In this document: in pieces, positions 55,730 to 64,000 of the stretch
How positions within the stretch are numbered: the stretch's first letter is position 1
How the letters are laid out: each line of letters opens with the position of its first letter
Assembly (NCBI GenBank): GCA_030435675.1
Contig: CM059623.1
Span: 6,040,012 to 6,104,011 of the forward strand
DNA: 64,000 nucleotides
Direction: 5' to 3'
DNA from: Steinernema hermaphroditum
Lineage: Eukaryota > Nematoda > Chromadorea > Rhabditida > Steinernematidae
The notes under the pieces: generated by a model
Databases searched by the model: none
The model's input: only the letters and a program-made list of their open reading frames with translations
Told to the model about the DNA's origin: nothing
Program-made: the position numbers and the translations under genes

Positions 55730-56062
55730 TTCTCCATTTCAAAATTATCTTCCGAGATTGGGAGGAGCGACCGTGAAAATTGCGGAGCATTTTGTTGCGG
55801 GACCTAAGATTTTAAAAGTATTTCGCACGAAATGCAGCGCAAGAACGACTTATCATAAGAGGCGTGCGGTGAAAAGCATCAAAAGATTAAAAAAAAAACA
55901 AAACAATTTTTTTTCGAAAGTTCATTTCGAAAACTGTTTCCGGGCGGTTATAGTGCAAAACGCAACTATAACCGCGAAACTATTTCCGCAAACCTGGAAA
56001 CCGTTTCCGCGCCCCGGAAACAGTATTCAAGCAAAATTCGGAAACTGTTTCCGCAACTATAT

Positions 56063-56350
56063 CCTCTATTTCAAAATTATCTTCCGAAATTGTTAGGATC
56101 GACCGTAAAATTTCTGAGGATATCGTTGCGGGACTCAAGGATTTTTGAAATTAAAAAATTCGTACGTTCGGTCTACTTGCGCTGCCTTCCTTCGGCCTGT
56201 TTGCTGAAGAAAGGCGAAGAAAGGCAGCGCGAGTAGACCGAACGTACGAATTTTTTTTAATTTCGAAAAATCCTTGAGTCCCGCAACGATATCCTCAGAA
56301 ATTTTACGGTCGATCCTAACAATTTCGGAAGATAATTTTGAAATAGAGGA
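56063..56350. repeat. Palindromic MITE (P3), second copy
   Basis: Nearly identical to 16568-16858, differing by a few A-tract lengths and at least one substitution (GCAGCGCGAG for GCAGCGCAAG). TA duplication at 56061-56062 and 56351-56352. Confidence 0.85.
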
Positions 56351-56943
56351 TAACTGGCCCTTAAAAGGCGCAATAGAATCGCAATAACTCTGCGCACGCT
56401 GAGTAGTTTGCGCTCGTTCGGTGCGCAAAATGCTTAACAGGCTTTAATGCATACATCGATCCCATCAATTTCGATTTAGTGCATTCCACACAGAGAAATC
56501 CGAAATTTAGTCCAAAAATCAAAAGTGCCCGGTCATAGACGCGAAATAACTTTTTTCTGGCCAGCGTGTCTCTTCCTCGTTCGGTCCTCAAAATGTTTGC
56601 GAGAGAAAGGCGCACAGATCTGTCCTATGAATTTTGATTTAATGCCTTCTACGCAGAGAAATCTGCAATTTACTGCAGAACGCGCCTTTTCTGACGAAAA
56701 CTGTCCAGCCGTAGAACCGAAATATCTATTCGTATGCTGTACGGTCCGCACAGCCAGTGCGTAAAATGTTCAGCAGGCTCTAGTGCACAAACCTGAATGC
56801 ATATTTTGCGTCAAAATGTCGAAATGCACAAAATAAACTGTCGAAATGCACAAAATATGACGAGTGTTTTGTGGTTCCTGACACGATGAGAAGAAAACGA
56901 CCGAGACACGATTTTGCCCGCTTTTCAATGGCGCTGACACGCC

Positions 56944-57302
56944 GTGGGAGCGCGAGAATGACGCCAGAGTGCTGACGAAATACTTATTTGCGTGGGGAGA
57001 GTGTGCAGATTCGGTCACCTCGGAGTAGAGCTCTGCTCCGCGGATACTTCTCTGTCCAGATTTCATTTGTGATTTTTTGATTTTTCGGATTCTAGTGTAG
57101 GTCCCGTTGTGTTTCAGTTCAGCTGCACTCTCGGCTGTTTTCGCTCTATTTTTTTGTCACTTTGGTTTATTTTTGGCGTAGTGCATTTAAGGTCTTAGGC
57201 ACTTACTGGAAGAAGTAATTCCAAAGCTTTCCGTGGTGACTTTTTCTGCACTCAAACTCATATTTTTCAGAAAATCTGAAGACTGGTAATCCAAACCTGA
57301 AA
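56944..57302. promoter_or_regulatory. Upstream region of FAM98
   Basis: AT-rich spacer with TTTTTCAG at about 57271, probably the first splice or trans-splice acceptor of FAM98. No other feature seen. Confidence 0.4.
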
Positions 57303-58286
57303 ATGGCGTCAGCTTTTACCGGTGAAATGGTTTGCGCTCCTTCGCTCGTTAATGTACCCTTCGATTCTTTAGTGCAATGGTCAACTGCTTCTGACAACGT
57401 TGCGCGAGTTGAACGTTCCAGATAATCGGGTATCAGCTGATAATGCCCTAGATTTAATGGCATCCGCGGTAAGAATACATTTGGGATGGACCCGACGATT
57501 AAACGCCGTTTTGCAGATCGAACGCATCCCCGCAGAGAGGAATGGAGCGTCGTTGTTTACGGCCGCGCTTAGTGACAAGCAGTGGGACGCTGTCACCAAA
57601 GTGAATCGAGATTTGTCAAGGGAGTACGCACTCCGATCGGAACTGCTGTTGAAACGTCTTGACGTTACTGTCGATTCGTTCACTTGGTCAGAGGAGGGAG
57701 CCATAAAGAAGAACGAAGTAATGAAAATCTACGAAGACGCTCGGAACAAAATTAATTACAACAGAGAGGTGGAAACAAGCGATTTGATAGCGGCGACTAC
57801 GGGTAGGATTGATATTTTTGCTTTCCACCATCTATTTTCGTCCTATAGATCTGCTTGTTGTGGATAAAACAAGCTCATCCGCCGTGCGTGCGCGAACGCA
57901 AAATCCGCTTAGAAATTTCTTGTTGAAAGACACTCCAGGAGATCGCGGTGGTCGGACGGAAGAAGCAGTGGCACCTGAACTGGAAGTACCTTCGTGGAAG
58001 AAGAGTCGCCGTGGTGGCCACGGAGGAGGAGGTAACCGCGACTATGGTTCCAGAGGTGGTGGTGGTCGCGGAAGAGACGATTACCGACGGATCAATTTCG
58101 AGGATCAGGTAAAGATAGTGAATGTATCGATCATCGTTTCTGCGATTTCAGGTGAAGGATCAAATCAGGCACGCAGATCGTCGTGCTCATGCTTACACCG
58201 AGTTTGGCGGACCTAGCGTAGGCCCCGTCACCGGCCACAACTACGACGATCCATCAAGACGTTCGAAGAGAGGCCGGCACTATTGA
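57303..58286 (+). CDS. FAM98: FAM98-family protein
   Basis: FAM98 proteins are partners of the RTCB tRNA-ligase complex and of DDX1. Exons are 57303-57329, 57373-57468, 57517-57802, 57849-58108 and 58152-58286 (267 aa). The family block REYALRSELLLKRLDVTVDS followed by FTWSEE is clear, and GDRGGRTEEAVAPELEVPSW matches the conserved proline-rich motif. A glycine/arginine tail follows (GGHGGGGNRDYGSRGGGGRG). The N-terminal CH-like region of vertebrate FAM98 (about 150-200 aa) is absent; either the nematode form is short, or upstream exons were separated or lost at the transposon on its 5' side. Confidence 0.8.
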
Positions 58287-58970
58287 GCTTTCTGTATATT
58301 ACGGTTTTTTTGTTTGTTATATAGTTTGTTACCATAGTTTTTTTCTGTAAAACAGTTTGTTCTGTGTACGTGTTTCTTGAGCGCCTTAGGGCAAGTCATA
58401 TGCTTGAATGCAGGGTCATGAGGCCGTACTTTGTTCTCGTTTCGTGACTACGTCCGCCAGGGGCGACTGGCAGCTGTTGTTTGCTCTCCCTTGAAAGACC
58501 TCGTTTGGCTGTCGTATTGTGATTGCCGCGTTCACTGAGCGTTCATGAGACGTTTCTGGGGCGATTTGATCGAGATTTCTTTATCGCATGTGCTACGTCG
58601 TCGTGCTTCTCGTTGTTACACGCGTCGCTTTGTTCTCGACTCCCGTAAAGTGTGCGCTTTTAGAGGAGCCCTCTCTAACTTTATTTTATGGTTGGAACGG
58701 TCTCGACGCCTATTCACTTCGTGTTTTTCGTTCTCTGCTGCATGGAATACAACATCAGCAAAGCGCTCAGTACTTTTACCGAAGCTGTTATTGACTCTAC
58801 AGAGGTTGCCAACAACTGTAACCATTTACGGAAGTAAGACAAAAGGTGTCGTTGTGATTTCTGTTCGTTCTCTCCACTTCATAAAATCCAAGTACACTAT
58901 CTTCATGCATCTAAATTTAAGATTTCAGGTGACAGTCCAGCAACGGAAATCCTACTTCTGAAGCAGCAAA
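58287..58970. other. Spacer between FAM98 and PELO
   Basis: Plus-strand frame 58588-58794 starts with a signal-peptide-like MCYVVVLLVVTRVALFS but has no splice or codon support. Otherwise this is UTR and promoter sequence of the flanking genes. Confidence 0.4.
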
Positions 58971-60259
58971 ATGAGGTGTTTCAAGAGATACATTAACAAG
59001 GACGGCAGTGGGTATGCTGGCCTTCGCGTTTGACCCTTCTAAGTGCATATATTCAGGGACGTCTCTCTGATGTGTGAGGAACGCGAGGAGATGTGGCACA
59101 TATACAATCTGATCCGCTCAGATGACATAATCACCATGTCAACAGCCAGAAAAGTCGTGAACGAGTCGGCCACTGGGAGCGTTTCGACCTCACGTGTCAT
59201 GGTTACCCTATCTATTCAAGTTGAAGACATTGATTTCGATGCGGAAGGCGGAGCGCTTCATCTCAAGGGCCGAAATGTTGCGGAGAACGATTATGTCAAG
59301 ATTGGAGCCTACCACACTCACGATATTGAAATCAATCGCCGTTTTAAACTCTACAAGAACAATTGGGATTCTATAGATCTGGAACGACTGGAGGAAGCCA
59401 TGGATTCGGGAGCGAAGGCTGACGTGGCTGTTATCGTAATGCACGAAGGGATCGCTCGTGTTTGTCTTGTGACGTCGACCATGACGATAGTCAAGGCTTC
59501 GATTAACATGCAGATACCCCGAAAACGGAAAGGGTTTACTCAAAACCACGAAAAAGGAATGGACCGCTTCTACAACACTATATGTTTGGCTTTTTTCCGT
59601 CACGTCAACTTGGAGGTATGAGGCCATATAACCATCGTTTCGAAACCACTCAATTTCAGGTTGTGAAATGCGTCGTAATTGGAAGCCCGGGATTTGTCCG
59701 TGATCAGTTCATGGACTATCTGACGACATACGCTGACAAGGAAGGCATCAAGAGCGTCGTTGACAACAAGAGCAAGTTCATCCTCGCCCACTGCTCCTCG
59801 GGATTCAAACGCTCGGTGAAGGAGCTTCTGGAGCAGCCGGCGTTGGCCTCCAAACTGAGTGACACCAAAGCACAAGCAGAGACAAAGGCGCTCAACGAAT
59901 TTTACGAACTGATGTCAACGGAACCAGATCGCGCCTTCTATGGATACAACCACGTTTTGAGCGCCGTGGACCTGCAGGCTGTGGAGAGCCTTCTTCTTTC
60001 CGACAAACTCTTCCGCTCAAACAGCATCGCCGAGCGCCAGAAGTACGTCCGATTAGTGGAAGCCGTGAAGGAGCAGAACGGAAGCGTCCTCATCTTCTCC
60101 AGTATGCACGTGTCCGGCGAGCAACTGGGACTCCTTTCCGGAGTGGCCGCCATCTTGAGGTACCCATGTCCTCAAATTGAAGATCTTGAACTGAGTGACG
60201 GCGACGATGCAGCCGACGACTTGCCGAACCGAGCCAATGGAGCGACGATATCCGCCTGA
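58971..60259 (+). CDS. PELO: Pelota, ribosome rescue factor
   Basis: Pelota (Dom34) and HBS1 split ribosomes stalled on damaged or truncated mRNA. Exons are 58971-59011, 59057-59615 and 59660-60259 (399 aa). The N-terminal Sm-like domain runs through EMWHIYNLIRSDD and RVMVTLSIQVEDIDFDAEGG. YVKIGAYHTHDIE and the basic IPRKRKG loop are diagnostic of Pelota. The central domain starts VVKCVVIGSPGFVRDQF, and the C-terminal domain has SDTKAQAETKALNEFYELM, FYGYNHVL and VSGEQLGLLSGVAAILRYP. There is no GGQ or NIKS motif, which separates it from eRF1. The acidic tail is shortened but present. Confidence 0.95.
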
Positions 60260-60375
60260 TTTTATCTTGTTTTTAAGATTGTTTTGTACTAACGAGATTT
60301 CTGCAGATTTATATACAAGTGTTACAAATAAATAAATACATCAGCTGGACACTATACATACTAGAGGACATCTAA

Positions 60376-61454
60376 TCAGTAGATGGGGAGGCGCATGAAC
60401 TCATCTAGGTCGGGGAAGTCGTCGGCGATGAGGGGCGTGATGGCGTCGAGGAAGGACTCCTCGTCGCCGAACTTGTCTTCCTTGGAGTCGCCGAGGAAGG
60501 AGCTCTCGGGGTAGAGGTCATCGAAGGAGGGTGAAGTGGCGTAGTGGAGGGAGGCGGCGCCGGGCGACGGCACCTGGTGGAGGCTCCAGGGCGTTAGGTG
60601 ACCGAGCTCCTGAGGCTGCGGGTCCTGGAGGAGCGGCGCCGTCGAAGTCGAAGGAAGGCAGAGGGCGGCGTCGGCACTCGGAGCGCCGTCGACGAAGGGC
60701 CACGCGACGTCGCCCTTTTCGGCGAAGAGGTCTTCGCAGAGACGCTGCAGAGGGTCAGCAACGTCGCCACCATGGTGACCATCAGCGCCATAGGCGTCGG
60801 AACTCCGTCCCTCGGCAGGGGATTAGCGAACTCGGCAGGTTCGGAGGGAGTTCCGAGCATCTTCTGGACGTCGAAGGTCGCCGGGGGCGGCAGAGCTGCA
60901 CCGCTCAGCTGGCACCGGAGGGCGTCGAGCTCCTCGCGCAGACGGGCGTTCTCCTCGCGTTGGCTACGGATGGTCGCCTCATGACGGGCGATGATCTCAT
61001 CCTTCTCGCGGACCTCGGCGACCACCCGGAGGAGCGAATGCTCCAGCTTCCCGGTGCGGTCCTTCTTGCGGTCGCGCGCCGCCTGAGCGGCCTCGCGGTT
61101 CTTCAGCTTCCGGCGCTGCAGCTTCTCCTCACGCGAGAGGTGCGTAAGGCGCTCGCGTTTCCGCGGCACCACCGCGTTCGGATTCTTGTGCTCGATGAGG
61201 TCGTTGATGTCTTCGGCCACGAGAGGACGCTTCGGCGCTCTCGCGGGCTTCTGGCAGACCATCGGCGGCGAAGAGGGGATAAGGTGGATCGTGGACGGAG
61301 GCGACGCCAAAGGGGGCGAAGGGCGCACGAGGTTCACATTGGCGACGCGGGCGACGCGGACAGGCCGGTAGACGGTCGGCTTTGAAGGGTCGCCGGCGCC
61401 CGCGGGCAGGATGTAGATCGTGCGCGTCGGAGGATTCGGCGCAGAAGGGTTCAT
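60376..61454 (-). CDS. xbp-1: XBP1, IRE1-spliced bZIP factor of the unfolded-protein response
   Basis: XBP1 is the transcription factor activated when IRE1 cuts its mRNA during endoplasmic-reticulum stress. The start is the ATG at 61454. The basic region (RRKLKNREAAQAARDRKK) and leucine zipper lie at about 61140-60940. Unspliced mRNA reads on to a stop at 60594 (286 aa) through a hydrophobic stretch (MALMVTMVATLLTLCSVSA) and an Arg-rich tail, like the membrane-recruiting segment of XBP1u. Removing 60835-60816 (20 nt) shifts into a frame that is open to 60376 (352 aa), with an acidic domain ending DDFPDLDEFMRLPIY. Residues such as ADPLQRLCEDLF in this frame look like a transactivation domain. 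There are no conventional introns. Confidence 0.92.
60808..60842 (-). promoter_or_regulatory. Paired IRE1 cleavage hairpins in XBP1 mRNA
   Basis: On the minus strand, GAAC-CTGCCGA-GTTC (60842-60828) and TCCC-CTGCCGA-GGGA (60822-60808) are 4-bp stems with identical 7-nt loops that fit the IRE1 consensus CNG/CNGN. Cuts after the third loop base would release 60835-60816, 20 nt, and give the frame change needed for XBP1s. Confidence 0.9.
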
Positions 61455-61910
61455 GGGACGGTGGGGATTCGGGAGACGACTCGGCAACGGCCGGAGAGAT
61501 TGGGGCGACTCCGACGATAACTGAACGCGTCGACTCTAAGGACGCGTCAGCATAAGCGAGCTCGCGCGTGGATTGGCTGTTGACGTCGCCGTGCGGCGCC
61601 GGACTCCGCCCTCTCTGACTTTGCAATGACGTGTGGGAGATATAGCACGGCGCCGGGAGAGGGTCCACGCTGGAACCAGAGAAGCGAGAAGAAACATGCA
61701 GGAAGCCGAATTGCGTCAGAATCCGTCCACGGAAAACAATCCTCTCTTCTGAATTTTACGCTTCACAACAAAGAAACAATCGTGGCGATGGACCGGGATA
61801 GGAAAAAGACTCACTACCACAGAACTCACTAAATGAAATCGTAAAGCACAACCTGAAGTGTATTCTCATCCACTTATTAATATCATAACTTTGTACAAGT
61901 CGCTTTTCAT
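61455..61910. promoter_or_regulatory. Spacer between XBP1 and the J-domain gene
   Basis: Should hold the XBP1 promoter and 5'UTR. GACGTC and TGACGT occur (about 61582 and 61628 on the plus strand), which are bZIP-type sites. The significance is uncertain. Confidence 0.35.
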
Positions 61911-63785
<1,875 letters not shown>

Positions 63786-64000
63786 TCAGCTTCCTTTGAC
63801 TAGCAGCATTGCAGCCGGATCCATAAGATCTGGCATTCTATCGACATTTCGATCAAACATCTCTCTCTGCGCTTCACTCTTCCGGGTTGTCAATTCGGCG
63901 ATTGTGCTCACGTTGATCATGATAGGTTCCGGGGGGACTCCTTTGTAGTTGCACAGAACATTGAGGGCATCCTTGACGCGCCCACTGTACAGCATGCATA
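63786..64000 (-). CDS. TRAPPC12: Probable TRAPPC12 C-terminus (5' part outside window)
   Basis: The last exon of a gene that runs off the right edge. The visible residues, LYSGRVKDALNVLCNYKG followed by INVSTIAELTTRKSEAQREM and a stop after LLVKGS, resemble the C-terminal TPR-like end of the TRAPP vesicle-tethering subunit 12 (GRLKDA..., N-T-YEL-S pattern). Only about 70 residues are available, so another TPR protein remains possible. Confidence 0.45.
   Translation of the reverse strand, partial: CMLYSGRVKDALNVLCNYKGVPPEPIMINVSTIAELTTRKSEAQREMFDRNVDRMPDLMDPAAMLLVKGS

Larger units (their letters stand above)
54200..56943. mobile_element. Composite foldback transposon E with nested elements
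   Basis: The outer arms, starting GGCGTGTCAGCGCCATTG (54200) and inverted at 56943, run about 300 bp with small indels. Inside is element D (54646-56360) with TTAA on both sides and TIRs GGGCCAGTTATAGTTGCGG. Within D lie palindromic MITEs at 55334-55535 (P2), 55532-55729 (P1 family) and 56063-56350 (P3). P3 splits the right TIR of D, and D's left TIR shows the uninterrupted sequence with a single TA. No transposase frames are visible. Confidence 0.75.

Noticed and set aside
59043..60259. eRF1 as an alternative identity for the Pelota gene
   Set aside because: No NIKS or GGQ motifs; AYHTHDIE and IPRKRKG are Pelota features and the length fits.

Overview
This window looks like metazoan nuclear DNA, most probably from a nematode. 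The evidence is: introns of about 38-60 bp, mostly ending in TTTCAG or CTTCAG; splice-acceptor-like TTTCAG or TTAG sequences directly before several start codons (5700, 31600, 36396, 38788, 40483), as expected for spliced-leader addition or 5'UTR introns; same-strand gene pairs only about 150-185 bp apart; and Tc4/Tc5-like elements with TNA duplications inside CTNAG targets, plus mariner/Tc1 elements and RTE-type LINEs. One oddity is a full-length neurofibromin gene, a family that C. elegans lacks as far as I know. So the source is probably not close to Caenorhabditis, and a non-nematode animal cannot be excluded.

Layout. 1-2.5 kb: the 3' part of ataxin-2. 2.5-7.5 kb: repeats, an unrecognised 126-aa gene and a candidate secreted peptide. 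7.5-9.8 kb (minus): POLR1D followed by gamma-tubulin. 10.6-20.6 kb: a nested transposon block in which an hAT element has been hit by two Tc4/Tc5-like foldback elements. One of these holds a further TIR element, which holds a Ginger-like integrase/OTU transposon, which holds a palindromic MITE and a broken Tc1-like element. 20.6-31.4 kb: RTE LINE fragments, a Tc1-like element, inverted minisatellites and a second hAT-type element with an exact 8-bp target duplication. 31.6-39.5 kb: ARPC1, then SMARCE1-PPCS (minus), ARL5-ADAT2 (plus) and tRNA-Arg(TCG). 40.5-42.7 kb: a 63-aa hydrophilic protein and a C2-RGS protein. 43.9-53.9 kb: a p85-like PI3K regulatory subunit and neurofibromin in tandem. 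54.2-56.9 kb: another nested palindromic transposon. 57.3-64 kb: FAM98, Pelota, XBP1, an ARG1-like J-domain protein and the 3' end of a probable TRAPPC12.

Functional themes. The host genes cover cytoskeleton (gamma-tubulin, ARPC1), Ras/PI3K and G-protein control (NF1, p85-like, RGS), RNA and translation quality control (ataxin-2, Pelota, FAM98, ADAT2) and the unfolded-protein response (XBP1). The clearest regulatory signal is in XBP1: two IRE1-type hairpins with identical loops bracket a predicted 20-nt intron whose removal opens an acidic transactivation domain. The most unusual mobile-element signal is a tRNA-like module with A and B boxes in both arms of two independent CTNAG-target elements.
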